A stretch of 64,000 nucleotides of DNA from Ketobacter sp. MCCC 1A13808 (GTDB lineage: Bacteria > Pseudomonadota > Gammaproteobacteria > Pseudomonadales > Ketobacteraceae), in NCBI RefSeq assembly GCF_009746715.1, contig NZ_VRKW01000009.1:62001-126000 (forward strand), read 5' to 3'. Below, piece by piece: positions 46,001-55,313 of the stretch (within the stretch, counting starts at the first letter, position 1; every line of letters begins with the position of its first letter). Both the position numbers and the translations under genes were made by a program. Under the pieces are notes generated by a model, which worked only from the letters and a program-made list of their open reading frames with translations, was not told the DNA's origin and did no database searches.

Positions 46001-46026
46001 AAGGCCGGATGATTACATCCGGCCTT
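46001..46026 (-). terminator. Intrinsic terminator of rpoH
   Basis: AAGGCCGGATG-ATTA-CATCCGGCCTT is an 11-bp stem with a 4-base loop. On the minus strand it is followed by a run of Ts, 50 bases after the rpoH stop. A second inverted repeat (GTTACC/GGTAAC at about 45970-45994) lies next to it. Confidence 0.92.
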
Positions 46027-46075
46027 TCCAAAAATGAGTGTCCTTACAATTGCCACGCGCCCTGACTGGTTCTGT

Positions 46076-46933
46076 TTATGCTTCCAGAATATGGGCCTTG
46101 AGTTTGTTCATGGCGTTTTTTTCCAGCTGACGTATACGCTCGGCAGAGACGTTGTACTTCGCTGCCAGCTCATGCAAGGTAGACTTTTCATCGTCAAACC
46201 AGCGCTGTTGCAATATGTCTCGGCTACGATCATCCAATTCTGTCATCGCTGCATACAAACGGGCATTGTGATTGTTTTCCCAATCATCCTGTTCCAGCAT
46301 TTCTGCCGGGTCCATGCTGCTGTCTTCAAGATAATAAACCGGAGCCTGATTGGCACTTTCGTCGTCCGCATCCACTGGCGCATCAAAAGAGGCATCGTAC
46401 GCACCTAAGCGCCCTTCCATTTCGCGAACGTCCTTATCGCCGACCCCTAAATCCTGGGCAATCGCCTGGATTTCATCATTGGTCAGCCAACCCAGACGTT
46501 TTTTCTGACTGCGTAGATTGAAGAATAATTTACGCTGTGCCTTGGTCGTCGCAATCTTAACGATACGCCAGTTGCGCAGCACGTATTCGTGTATCTCAGC
46601 CTTGATCCAATGCACGGCAAAAGACACCAGGCGCACACCCACGTTGGGATCAAAACGTTTAACGGCCTTCATCAGGCCGACATTACCTTCCTGAATCAAA
46701 TCTGCCTGAGGCAAGCCGTATCCGGTGTAGGATTTAGCAATATGTACTACAAACCGCAGATGGGAAAGAACCAATTGACGGGCCGAATCCACATCGCCGT
46801 CATAGAATAACTTTTCGGCCAGTGCCTTTTCTTCTTCTGCGCTCAGAACCGGCACAGTCTGTACGGACTGAACATAGGCTTCAAGGTTGACACCGGGTGT
46901 GGTGATTAATGCAGGTTGAAGAGCTTTATTCAT
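46076..46933 (-). CDS. rpoH: Heat-shock sigma factor RpoH (sigma-32)
   Basis: This 285-residue sigma-70-family factor directs RNA polymerase to heat-shock promoters. Region 2 contains [17 protein letters not shown] and [18 protein letters not shown]; the RpoH-specific box QRKLFFNLR lies near residue 133; region 4 ends [20 protein letters not shown]. The order rpoH-ftsX-ftsE-ftsY is conserved. Its leader carries a perfect CIRCE operator, which predicts repression by HrcA. A strong terminator follows. Confidence 0.97.
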   Translation of the reverse strand: MNKALQPALITTPGVNLEAYVQSVQTVPVLSAEEEKALAEKLFYDGDVDSARQLVLSHLRFVVHIAKSYTGYGLPQADLIQEGNVGLMKAVKRFDPNVGVRLVSFAVHWIKAEIHEYVLRNWRIVKIATTKAQRKLFFNLRSQKKRLGWLTNDEIQAIAQDLGVGDKDVREMEGRLGAYDASFDAPVDADDESANQAPVYYLEDSSMDPAEMLEQDDWENNHNARLYAAMTELDDRSRDILQQRWFDDEKSTLHELAAKYNVSAERIRQLEKNAMNKLKAHILEA

Positions 46934-46964
46934 TTAGGTTGATCTCCGTTGTATCTGACTGAGT

Positions 46965-46991
46965 TTAGCACTCTTGATATATGAGTGCTAA
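46965..46991 (-). promoter_or_regulatory. CIRCE operator (HrcA binding site) upstream of rpoH
   Basis: TTAGCACTC, 9 bases (ttgatatat), GAGTGCTAA: a perfect match to the CIRCE consensus TTAGCACTC-N9-GAGTGCTAA. It ends 32 bases upstream of the rpoH ATG, within the promoter or 5' leader. CIRCE is the operator of the heat-shock repressor HrcA and is usually found before groES or hrcA-dnaK. Confidence 0.95.
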
Positions 46992-47119
46992 TTGCGGTCA
47001 TAGTTCCCCGTTTCCTTTAAAGATCCCCCGGGGCCGGGGACTGGTATTTATGGGCGTTTCCGCCGTGAATTTCAAGGGGGTTTGCCCGGGATTAGCGATA
47101 AAAATCGCCGTTTTGAATG

Positions 47120-48154
47120 TCAGCCCGGCTCGATTGAGCGAATATGCTGGCTTACCGCGAGGCGGGCACCGGCTAACCCCACTACCACGCTCCCCAATAA
47201 CATCAGCGAGGAAACACCAAACCCTAATCCAGCTAGCTCAAATTTACTACTGTATAACTCGGATAAGGCGTTAACCGGACCTTGCAGCCACCACAGAACG
47301 ATTTGCACCAACAACAGCGCAGTAAGACAGCCCCCCAGCCCATACCACAGCCCGGTATACAGAAAGGGTCGCCGCACAAAGGCATCGGTGCCGCCCACCA
47401 GTTTAACAATGATAATTTCATCGCGGCGACTTTCAATGGCCAGGCGAATGGTGTTGATGATCACCAGCAACACCGCCAATACCAAGGCCGCACTCAGCGC
47501 TGCCACAAAACGCTGCCCCAGATCCAGCATGGCATATAACCTTTGCACCCACTGGGCATCCAGTTGCGCCAGCTCCACCTCTGTCCGCTTGGCCAATTCA
47601 TTTCGCAACCCTTGCGCCGAGCCCAGGTCGGTGACGGAAGGGTACACCACAAGCACCGCGGGTAGCGGATTTTCACCCAGCTCTTTAATCAGATCACCAA
47701 ATCCGGATTGCGCTTCAAATTCCCCGAGCGCCTGCTCGCGAGAGATGAATTCAACCCGCTTCACGTCTTTATGTTGGGCCAACTCATCAGCCAGATTGCG
47801 ACCTTGTTCTGCCGTGATACTGAAGCGAAGAAACAACGATATCTGTGCGCTGCCATCCCAATCTGCGCTCACATTTTCTGCGTTCTTTAAAATCACATAC
47901 AGTCCGGCTGGCAGACTCAGTGAAATCGCAATCACCAGAATCGTCATCAATGTGGGCAAGGGGGTGCTAAGCAAACGACGCAAGCTTTCCAGAGCGACTT
48001 CTTTGTGGTGTTCACGGTAGCTTTGAAAACGTTGGGTAAAGGTAGTACCAGCCGCAGTTGCGCCACGGGTTTTCTGCACCGCTGCCGGACTCTGCGTCGG
48101 CCGGTTTTGGGGATTATGATGGGGCGGTCTGCGTGGGGGAGGTCGCGAACTCAA
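47120..48154 (-). CDS. ftsX: Cell-division protein FtsX
   Basis: This 344-residue inner-membrane protein has a cytoplasmic Pro/Arg-rich N-terminus, one helix (LMTILVIAISLSLPAGLYVI, near residue 75), a periplasmic domain and three C-terminal helices, the FtsX/MacB plan. With FtsE it forms the ABC-type complex that activates septal amidases through EnvC. The start is a TTG overlapping the ftsE stop (TTGA), so translation is coupled. Confidence 0.94.
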   Translation of the reverse strand: MSSRPPPRRPPHHNPQNRPTQSPAAVQKTRGATAAGTTFTQRFQSYREHHKEVALESLRRLLSTPLPTLMTILVIAISLSLPAGLYVILKNAENVSADWDGSAQISLFLRFSITAEQGRNLADELAQHKDVKRVEFISREQALGEFEAQSGFGDLIKELGENPLPAVLVVYPSVTDLGSAQGLRNELAKRTEVELAQLDAQWVQRLYAMLDLGQRFVAALSAALVLAVLLVIINTIRLAIESRRDEIIIVKLVGGTDAFVRRPFLYTGLWYGLGGCLTALLLVQIVLWWLQGPVNALSELYSSKFELAGLGFGVSSLMLLGSVVVGLAGARLAVSQHIRSIEPG

Positions 48155-48840
48155 TATGCGCCCTCCCTTTCTAAGGTATCGTAGCCATCACTGATCAACT
48201 TACCGTCATTTAAGGACAGTAGGCGATGATCATAGCGGGCAATCAAACCCAGGTCGTGAGTTGCGATTAACACTGACACCCCCACCTGCGAAAACTGATC
48301 GAACAAATCCATAATCTCGGCGGACAGCTCCGGATCAAGGTTACCGGTAGGCTCGTCGGCGATTAACACCCGGGGTTTATTGACCACGGCTCGGGCTATC
48401 CCGACTCGTTGCTGCTCTCCGCCCGACAACGCAATGGGGTTCTGCTTTTCCTTGTCGAGCAGTCCGACTTTATCCAGTGCAGCACGCACCCGGCGTCCGG
48501 CTTCGCGGGGACGATAGCCGGCGATTACGAGAGGCAAAGCAACGTTCTCATACACGCTGCGATCGAATAACAGCTGATGATTCTGAAACACCATACCGAT
48601 CTGTCGCCGATAGAAAGGGATCGCGGCACGCCCCACTTTTGCCGTATCGATATTACCGACTACCAGCTGTCCTGCGCTGGGGCGCTCAATCAACATGATC
48701 AATTTCAGCAGCGTGCTTTTCCCTGCACCGGAATGACCGGTAAGAAAAGTGAGCTCCCCCTGTCCCAGCTCAAAGCTGATATTCAGTAACGCATCCCTGC
48801 CGTTCTCATAACGCTTGCTGACTTTATTAAAAAGTATCAT
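48151..48840 (-). CDS. ftsE: Cell-division ATP-binding protein FtsE
   Basis: This 229-residue ABC ATPase has Walker A GHSGAGKSTLLKL near residue 36, signature ALSGGEQQRVGIARA near residue 140 and Walker B PRVLIADEPTGNLD near residue 160. It powers FtsX during septation. It lies 30 bases downstream of ftsY and overlaps ftsX, as in the conserved ftsYEX operon. Confidence 0.96.
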   Translation of the reverse strand: MILFNKVSKRYENGRDALLNISFELGQGELTFLTGHSGAGKSTLLKLIMLIERPSAGQLVVGNIDTAKVGRAAIPFYRRQIGMVFQNHQLLFDRSVYENVALPLVIAGYRPREAGRRVRAALDKVGLLDKEKQNPIALSGGEQQRVGIARAVVNKPRVLIADEPTGNLDPELSAEIMDLFDQFSQVGVSVLIATHDLGLIARYDHRLLSLNDGKLISDGYDTLEREGAY

Positions 48841-48870
48841 AGGGTCCGGATTTGGTGATTGGAATGCGTT

Positions 48871-50127
48871 TTAATGTATGGTTTCCCGGTCGAACAGTGC
48901 GCTGACGAATTCGTCCGCCTTGAACGGGCGCAGGTCATCGATTTGTTCACCAACACCGATATAACGAATCGGCAATGCCATTTTGGAAGCAATCGCAAAC
49001 ACGATACCGCCTTTGGCAGTACCATCCAGTTTAGTCAAAGTTATGCCACTAACCCCCACTGCCTGATGAAATTGTTCCGCCTGGTTAAGTGCATTCTGGC
49101 CGGTGCAGGCATCCAGTACCAGCATGGCTTCATGTGGGGCGGTTGGATCCAGCTTAGCCATCACCCGTTTCACTTTTGAGAGTTCGTCCATCAGATTACT
49201 TTTGGTATGCAGACGTCCGGCTGTATCGGCAATCAGCACATCAATGCCCTTGGCCTGAGCCGATTGCAGGGCATCAAAAATAACCGAGGCGCTGTCTGCG
49301 CCGGTGTGCTGGGCCACTACGGGAATGTTATTACGCTCACCCCAAACCTGAAGCTGTTCCACCGCAGCGGCGCGGAACGTATCGCCGGCTGCCAGCATCA
49401 CCGATTTGCCTTCCATTTGCAGTTTTTTCGCCAGCTTGCCGATGGTCGTGGTTTTGCCCACGCCGTTGACACCCACCATCAGAATCACAAACGGCTTTTT
49501 GCTGGTATCAATAGGCAGACCGCCACCGTCGTCGGAACGCTGTAGTACAGTTGCCATTTCTTCCTGCAAAGCCTGATAAAGGGCGTCGGAATCTTTCAGT
49601 TCTTTGCGCTTCATGCGCGCGGTAATGGCGTCCAGGATACGCCGTGATGCGTCGACACCGACATCCGCCACCAGCAGTTGGGTTTCCACTTCTTCCAGCA
49701 GATCATCGTCGATGGCTTTCTTGCCCAGCAGAATTCCCGCCAGGCCGTCGCTCAATCCGGCCCGGGTGCGGCTCAGGCCTTGTTTTACACGGGCAAAGAA
49801 CGAGGCCGGTTCCGCCACCGGAGTCTCAACAACAGGTGTTTTTACAGCAGGGGCATCGGCAACCGGTTCGATGACAGGCTCAACCACCGTTTCAACAACC
49901 GAAATCTCCGGCTCAGCCATCAACCGGGAGGTAGAGGTTACACTGGCCGAAGCAACCGCTGTGGCAATACCGCCCTCATCAAAAAAGCGGGCGAACAAGG
50001 CTTGCTCCGACAGTACGGCTTGCCCCCGGAGTGCCCCGGACTCACTTGTTAAACTGCCCTGGGCCTCGCCCGGCACAAAGAAACGTTCAAACACCGCTTG
50101 CTCGTGCGCACTACTCACCATTGTCAA
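48871..50127 (-). CDS. ftsY: Signal recognition particle receptor FtsY
   Basis: This 418-residue SRP-receptor GTPase has an acidic, Val/Ala-Pro-rich N-terminal A domain (about residues 1-110), the N domain and the G domain. The G domain has the P-loop [15 protein letters not shown] near residue 230, [20 protein letters not shown] and a C-terminal [12 protein letters not shown]. It docks SRP-ribosome complexes on SecYEG. First gene of ftsY-ftsE-ftsX; divergent from the M16 peptidase pair. Confidence 0.96.
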   Translation of the reverse strand: MTMVSSAHEQAVFERFFVPGEAQGSLTSESGALRGQAVLSEQALFARFFDEGGIATAVASASVTSTSRLMAEPEISVVETVVEPVIEPVADAPAVKTPVVETPVAEPASFFARVKQGLSRTRAGLSDGLAGILLGKKAIDDDLLEEVETQLLVADVGVDASRRILDAITARMKRKELKDSDALYQALQEEMATVLQRSDDGGGLPIDTSKKPFVILMVGVNGVGKTTTIGKLAKKLQMEGKSVMLAAGDTFRAAAVEQLQVWGERNNIPVVAQHTGADSASVIFDALQSAQAKGIDVLIADTAGRLHTKSNLMDELSKVKRVMAKLDPTAPHEAMLVLDACTGQNALNQAEQFHQAVGVSGITLTKLDGTAKGGIVFAIASKMALPIRYIGVGEQIDDLRPFKADEFVSALFDRETIH

Positions 50128-50184
50128 ACCTCTGAACCATTTTGTTGTTCGGATAAAGTGGCCGCTATCCTACCATAATCCAAT

Positions 50185-50208
50185 CCCGCCTATCCGCACC
50201 CAGGCGGG
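50185..50208. other. 7-bp inverted repeat in the ftsY/M16 divergent promoter region
   Basis: CCCGCCT-(10 bases)-AGGCGGG, about 58 bases upstream of the ftsY start and 100 upstream of the M16 gene. No T-run follows on either strand. Possibly an operator or leader hairpin. Confidence 0.3.
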
Positions 50209-50307
50209 CACAATGGCAGGAATTTTTCCCGGTGCTGTTAGTCAAAGCGACTCACTATGTTAGATTGTGTTCCCCCGAATTATTTTCCGGCGTCTTGAGA
50301 CAATATA

Positions 50308-51675
50308 ATGAACAAAGCTCCACAACTTTTGCTGATCGGCTTATTGACTACTGGAATAAGCTGCACTGGCTGGGCTAACACCGGCTCAGCCCCGAAATCA
50401 CGCCTTTCCCCTTCCGATCGTACTTTTACTCACACCCTGGAAAACGGCCTGAAAATCGTCGTCAGGGAAGACCATCGGGCTCCGGTAATGGTGTCTCAGG
50501 TCTGGTATCGGGTTGGTTCCAGCTACGAACACGCCGGGGTAACCGGGGTTTCTCACGTACTGGAACATATGATGTTCAAAGGCACACCGCGGGTGCCCAA
50601 CGGAGAATTCTCCAAACTGATCGCCAATTACGGCGGCAGTGAGAATGCATTTACTTCTTACGATTACACCGGCTACTACCAAGTGATGAGTGCAGTTAAC
50701 CTGCCCCTCAGCCTGGAGCTGGAAGCCGACCGCATGCAGAACGCACTGATGCCGGACGACGAGTTCGCCAAAGAAATCGAAGTGGTGAAAGAAGAACGCC
50801 GTTTGCGCACCGATGACAAACCCGGCTCCATTGCCTATGAACGGTTTATGGCCGCCGCTTATTTATCTTCCGGCTACCACAACCCAGTCATCGGCTGGAT
50901 GCACGATCTGGACAACATGAAAGGCGAAGATGCCCGCAAGTGGTACAAACAATGGTATGTGCCGAACAACGCGATCCTGGTCGTCGTCGGGGATGTAAAA
51001 GCCAATGAAGTATTCGAACAGGCAGCTCACTATTTCGGCCCGATACCGAAAGGGAATATTCCCAAACGCCCTCTGAATAAAGAAGTACCGGCCAACGGCG
51101 AACGCCGCCTGAGTGTGGATATACCCGCCAAGATTCCCAACCTGTACATCGGCTACAACGTGCCGGGCATTAACACCGCATCCGACGAGAATGATGTCTA
51201 TGCATTGCAAATGCTGGCGGGCGTTCTGGACGGCGGCTACAGCGCGCGAATGGAAACAGAGCTGGTGCGCAACCAAGGTATCGCCGCAAGTGCAGGGGCC
51301 GGTTATAGCGGCTTGGCGCTCGGCGATACCTTGTTTTACTTCAGCGCGATTCCGGGCAAGGAATATTCCATCGAAGAGCTGGAAGATGCCATTCAGGAAC
51401 AAATTACCCGACTGCAGGAAGAACTGGCGGACCCGGATGAACTGGAACGCATCAAGGCGCAGATTATTTCCGGTATTGTCTATCAGCAGGATTCCATATC
51501 CAGTCAGGCTAATCAGATCGGCAGCATGGAAGCCATTGGGCGCAGCTGGCAGGAAGCCGACGCCATGCTGGAAAAACTGGCGGCTGTGACACCGGAACAA
51601 ATCCGGGAGGTCGCCAACAAATACCTTATTCCAGACAATAAAGTGGTTGCCATTCTTAATCCGCAACCCCTGTGA
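50308..51675 (+). CDS. M16-family zinc peptidase (active-type)
   Basis: This 455-residue protein has a signal peptide (ending near GWANTGS), then a pitrilysin-type domain with the inverted zinc motif HVLEHMMFKGT at about residues 87-97 and the third ligand in LELEADRM about 70 residues on. The second M16 domain has YSARMETELVRNQG. It is periplasmic. It precedes a second M16 gene lacking the zinc site; such pairs form an active/inactive heterodimer in related systems. Orthologous pairs sit beside ftsY in Pseudomonas. Confidence 0.92.
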   Translation: MNKAPQLLLIGLLTTGISCTGWANTGSAPKSRLSPSDRTFTHTLENGLKIVVREDHRAPVMVSQVWYRVGSSYEHAGVTGVSHVLEHMMFKGTPRVPNGEFSKLIANYGGSENAFTSYDYTGYYQVMSAVNLPLSLELEADRMQNALMPDDEFAKEIEVVKEERRLRTDDKPGSIAYERFMAAAYLSSGYHNPVIGWMHDLDNMKGEDARKWYKQWYVPNNAILVVVGDVKANEVFEQAAHYFGPIPKGNIPKRPLNKEVPANGERRLSVDIPAKIPNLYIGYNVPGINTASDENDVYALQMLAGVLDGGYSARMETELVRNQGIAASAGAGYSGLALGDTLFYFSAIPGKEYSIEELEDAIQEQITRLQEELADPDELERIKAQIISGIVYQQDSISSQANQIGSMEAIGRSWQEADAMLEKLAAVTPEQIREVANKYLIPDNKVVAILNPQPL

Positions 51676-51710
51676 CGTTCTGAATTTTCCGATTCAATTT
51701 TTAATAGGGA

Positions 51711-53219
51711 ATGCCCAACATAATGTCTGAAGACAGTCGAATTAGCCGCAAAACCCTGAGCATGATCATTCTGGTGGTGTGCATATTTATCGTGCTGCTG
51801 TACAACCTGCCCGGTAGCCGCAAGCCCGGAGAAACGGAGTCCGGTCCGTTAGTCGTACCGGAAAACACCACCGGTCAGGCAGTAAACCATCTGGACCTGG
51901 AATCCATAGAGCAAATTGAAAAAGCCACCAAAAAGTCTCACAAAGTCAGAATCGAATCCTGGAATACTCCCAAAGGTGCGCGGGTACTTTATGTGCAAGC
52001 AGCGGAAATACCCATGCTCGATGTGCGGGTCGTATTCGATGCCGGTGCCGCGCGGGATGGCAGCCTGCCGGGGGTGGCGAAACTGACCAACGCCATGCTG
52101 ACCGAGGGCGCCGGAGTAGCCGACGTCGATGAGATCGCACGCCATTTTGAAGGGCTCGGCGCGGATATCAGTACCGAATCCTATCGTGATATGGCACTGG
52201 TCAGTCTGCGCACTTTATCCGACCCGCAATACCGGGATGAGGCACTGTCCCTGTTCTATGACGTGGTTGCACAACCCACTTTTCCGGACAACAGCCTGAA
52301 CCGCTTACGCTCAAAAATGCAACTTTCCCTGCAACATGAACAGCAGAGCCCCGGAGCCCTGGCGCAAAAAGCATTTTTTGAGAATCTGTACGGCGGTGCC
52401 CCCTATAGCTCACCGCCCAACGGAACGGAACTGAGCCTGGAAGCCATCAACGAAGGCGCTCTGGAAGATTTTCACAAAAAATATTATGTCGCCTCTAATA
52501 TGGTGGTCGCGATTATCGGTGCCATCGACCGCACCGATGCAGAGCTGATTGCGTCCCAACTGGACAAACAGTTACCGGCCGGTCAACCCGCACCACCGCT
52601 GGGCCGCATTGAGGCGCTGTCTGCACCCGCTGACCAGCATATCCATTTTCCCTCCAGCCAAACCCATATCATGGTCGGCGGAGTCGGCATCAAACGGGGC
52701 GATCCGGATTGGTATGCCATCTCCGTTGGCAACGAGATCTTGGGCGGTGGCGGTTTTTCGTCGCGGCTGAACCAGGTAATTCGGCAGGACAAAGGGCTGG
52801 CCTACAGCGTGTACAGCCATTTCACCCCCATGGCTGCGGAAGGGCCTTTCTTTGTTAATCTGCAAACCCGCGCAGACCAGACCAAGGAGGCCCTCAAATT
52901 GCTCGACACCACACTCAGCGACTTTGTGAACAACGGCCCAACCGATGCGGAACTGGCCGACGCCAAGCGCAATCTGCTGGGCAGCTTCCCCCTCCAAACC
53001 GCCAGTAACAGCAACATTGCCCAATATTTGGGAATGATTGGATTCTATAATCTGCCTCTCAGCTATCTGGAAAAATACCCCGCGGCCATTGAAAAAGTAA
53101 CCAAAGACGACATTAAAAAAGCCTTTCAGCGGGTGGTTCACCCCAACGCGCTGCTTACCATCACCGCCGGTCAAGCCGATGCCGAGCAAGACGACTCATT
53201 AGGTGACGGCAAGCCATGA
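51711..53219 (+). CDS. M16-family peptidase homologue lacking the zinc motif
   Basis: This 502-residue protein has an N-terminal membrane anchor (about residues 18-38, MIILVVCIFIVLLYNL). The region that should carry HxxEH reads GVAKLTNAMLTEG, so the zinc ligands are absent. The C-terminal half has the substrate-binding segment GGGGFSSRLNQVIRQ and GLAYSVYS, with the Arg/Tyr found in non-catalytic partners. It is likely the structural half of a heterodimer with the preceding peptidase. Its stop overlaps the rsmD start (ATGA). Confidence 0.9.
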   Translation: MPNIMSEDSRISRKTLSMIILVVCIFIVLLYNLPGSRKPGETESGPLVVPENTTGQAVNHLDLESIEQIEKATKKSHKVRIESWNTPKGARVLYVQAAEIPMLDVRVVFDAGAARDGSLPGVAKLTNAMLTEGAGVADVDEIARHFEGLGADISTESYRDMALVSLRTLSDPQYRDEALSLFYDVVAQPTFPDNSLNRLRSKMQLSLQHEQQSPGALAQKAFFENLYGGAPYSSPPNGTELSLEAINEGALEDFHKKYYVASNMVVAIIGAIDRTDAELIASQLDKQLPAGQPAPPLGRIEALSAPADQHIHFPSSQTHIMVGGVGIKRGDPDWYAISVGNEILGGGGFSSRLNQVIRQDKGLAYSVYSHFTPMAAEGPFFVNLQTRADQTKEALKLLDTTLSDFVNNGPTDAELADAKRNLLGSFPLQTASNSNIAQYLGMIGFYNLPLSYLEKYPAAIEKVTKDDIKKAFQRVVHPNALLTITAGQADAEQDDSLGDGKP

Positions 53220-53809
53220 AGAAATCGGAGCTGCGCATTATCGGCGGCCGATGGCGTGGTCGACGGTTGTCCTTCGTCGCGGAAGAAGGTCTGCGACCCA
53301 CCTTGGATCGCTATCGGGAGACCCTGTTTAACTGGTTGATGTTTGATGTTGAGGGAGCGCGCTGCCTGGACCTGTTTGCCGGTAGCGGGGCTCTGGGGCT
53401 GGAAGCGCTTTCTCGCGGCGCGCAACACGTTGACTTTGTGGACACCAGTGCCACCGCCACCCGCAACATTAAGCAGCACCTGAATACGCTGGATTGTGAG
53501 CGTGCCAGCGTGTATCAAAGCGGGGCCGAGCCCTGGCTCAAACTGCATCAAGCCGATAAGCCCTACGACCTGATTTTCCTGGATCCGCCCTTTAACAAAA
53601 ATCTTCTGCAGCCCTGCATCTATCTTCTTGAATATGGCGGGTTTTTTCACGAAAACAGCAAGATTTACCTTGAAGCTGAAGCGGAATTTTCGACCGGCAG
53701 GCTGCCCTCCCACTGGCAGGTACTGAAGCAGAAAAAGGCCAAAAACAAACTATTTTTGTTACTGGAATGCCCGACACCTCAAGCTTTCCAGGCCAATTCA
53801 GTCACCTAG
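53216..53809 (+). CDS. rsmD: 16S rRNA (guanine966-N2)-methyltransferase RsmD
   Basis: This 197-residue SAM methyltransferase has RIIGGRWRGRRL at the N-terminus, RPTLDRYRETLFNWL near residue 30, motif I CLDLFAGSGALGLEA near residue 50 and the catalytic LDPPFNKN near residue 122. It modifies G966 of 16S rRNA. Translation is coupled to the M16 gene. In E. coli it lies next to ftsYEX, in agreement with the neighbourhood. Confidence 0.95.
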   Translation: MKKSELRIIGGRWRGRRLSFVAEEGLRPTLDRYRETLFNWLMFDVEGARCLDLFAGSGALGLEALSRGAQHVDFVDTSATATRNIKQHLNTLDCERASVYQSGAEPWLKLHQADKPYDLIFLDPPFNKNLLQPCIYLLEYGGFFHENSKIYLEAEAEFSTGRLPSHWQVLKQKKAKNKLFLLLECPTPQAFQANSVT

Positions 53810-53902
53810 CGCACATTCCCGGAACATTCCCGGCTTAACTATTTTGCAGCATTGAGCAGTGGTCTCTATGCTTAAGGTCATGAACATTCAGAGGTAAGTT
53901 TC

Positions 53903-55291
53903 ATGTCCATACCCCCCAACGTGGCGGACCGACTGGCACAGAAAGGAATCGACTATCAAATTCTGGAGGATCTGGAAATTGCGCCATTGCATCAGGTGAG
54001 CAGCAGCCCGCAGATCGACAAAAGCCAGATAGTCCAGGTGATCGTATTGCAAGACCCGGTGGGCAAAGTGCAATTGCTCCTGCCCAGCAACTGCTTACTG
54101 GATTTGCAGGACCTGTGTACCGCCACCAACCGCAATTGGCAAGCTATCAGCCCTTCCGGCTTTGCTGAGCTGGCCCGAATTCAGGACGTTGGCCTCACGC
54201 CGGGCCTGCCAATCTGTGACAAACTGCCCCTGCTGGTCGATCAGCGCCTGCTGAAACCGGCGTGTTTGTTTTTGGAGCTGGGAGACAGCGGACAATTTCT
54301 GAAGCTGGAACAGGCCGAATTTTCCAAACTCGTTTGCGAAGCGAATATCTGTGATAGCTGCGTTCCCCTGCCAAAAATCAACGTCAATCAGGACGATCGT
54401 CAAACGGTTGTCGATTCAGTCAAGCGATTCACTTCACTAAGAGTGAAACGACGCCTGGAAGAAACTCTGGAAATGCCGCCGCTACCGAACACAGCCGAAC
54501 GCATTATTCAACTGCGCATCAACCCCGATGCCGGGGCCGGGGATCTTGCTGAAGTGGTGGAGCAAGACCCGAGCCTGGCTGCTCAGGTCGTCAGCTGGGC
54601 CAGCTCACCTTATTACGCTGCTCCCGGTGCCATAAAATCCGTGCACGATGCGGTGATTCGCGTGTTAGGGTTTGATCTGGTGATTAACTTGTCACTGGGT
54701 CTGGCTTTAGGCAAAACGCTGACGCTGCCGGAGAGTGGCCCACATGGTGCGTTTTCCTACTGGCGGCAAGCCGTTTATAGCGCCACATTGATGGAAGGCT
54801 TGGTGAAAGCAATCTCCAGTGACTATCGTCCGGAAATGGGCCTGGCGTATCTGAGTGGATTGCTTTCTAATTACGGATATCTGGTATTAGCTCATATTTT
54901 TCCACCCTACTTCTCCAAACTTAACCGGGATATTGAAGCCAACCCGCACCTTGATAGTTTTTATATCGAGCAAAATAGTTTGGGGGTAGACCGGGAAACC
55001 CTCGCCAGCCAACTGATGGAATGCTGGAATATGCCGGAAGAAATTATAGTAGCATTGCGCTGGCAGCATCATCCGGAATTCAGCGGCGAGCACTCGGTTT
55101 ATTCCCGCTTACTTCACATAAGCCACCAGCTCTTACGCAGCACGGGCATGGCTCCCGGCCCCGTGCACAGCATTCCCGATGCCTATTTTCAGGCGCTTCA
55201 CCTGGACCGGGACGATGCCCATTCGGTATTGAATAACCTGGTTTCAAAACAAGATGAGTTATTAAAAATTGCCAAGACCATGGCGAGCTGA
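53903..55291 (+). CDS. YbaK-like domain fused to HDOD domain
   Basis: This 462-residue cytosolic protein has a YbaK/ProX-type aminoacyl-tRNA deacylase-like domain at about residues 5-150 (DRLAQKGIDYQIL at its start, LLPSNCLLDLQDL in the core) and an HDOD domain at about 185-400 (LPNTAERIIQLRINPDAGAGDL, then VEQDPSLAAQVVSWAS and ECWNMPEEIIVALRWQH). HDOD domains act in signalling and motility regulation without known catalysis. The YbaK lysine needed for deacylation is not clearly present, so the domain may only bind a ligand. Exact role unknown. Confidence 0.83.
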   Translation: MSIPPNVADRLAQKGIDYQILEDLEIAPLHQVSSSPQIDKSQIVQVIVLQDPVGKVQLLLPSNCLLDLQDLCTATNRNWQAISPSGFAELARIQDVGLTPGLPICDKLPLLVDQRLLKPACLFLELGDSGQFLKLEQAEFSKLVCEANICDSCVPLPKINVNQDDRQTVVDSVKRFTSLRVKRRLEETLEMPPLPNTAERIIQLRINPDAGAGDLAEVVEQDPSLAAQVVSWASSPYYAAPGAIKSVHDAVIRVLGFDLVINLSLGLALGKTLTLPESGPHGAFSYWRQAVYSATLMEGLVKAISSDYRPEMGLAYLSGLLSNYGYLVLAHIFPPYFSKLNRDIEANPHLDSFYIEQNSLGVDRETLASQLMECWNMPEEIIVALRWQHHPEFSGEHSVYSRLLHISHQLLRSTGMAPGPVHSIPDAYFQALHLDRDDAHSVLNNLVSKQDELLKIAKTMAS

Positions 55292-55313
55292 AAGGCCGCT
55301 GAATAATAGCGGA

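Noticed and set aside
47082-48020. A 312-codon plus-strand frame opposite ftsX.
   Set aside because: Antisense shadow; Ser/Arg/Thr-rich with no domain.
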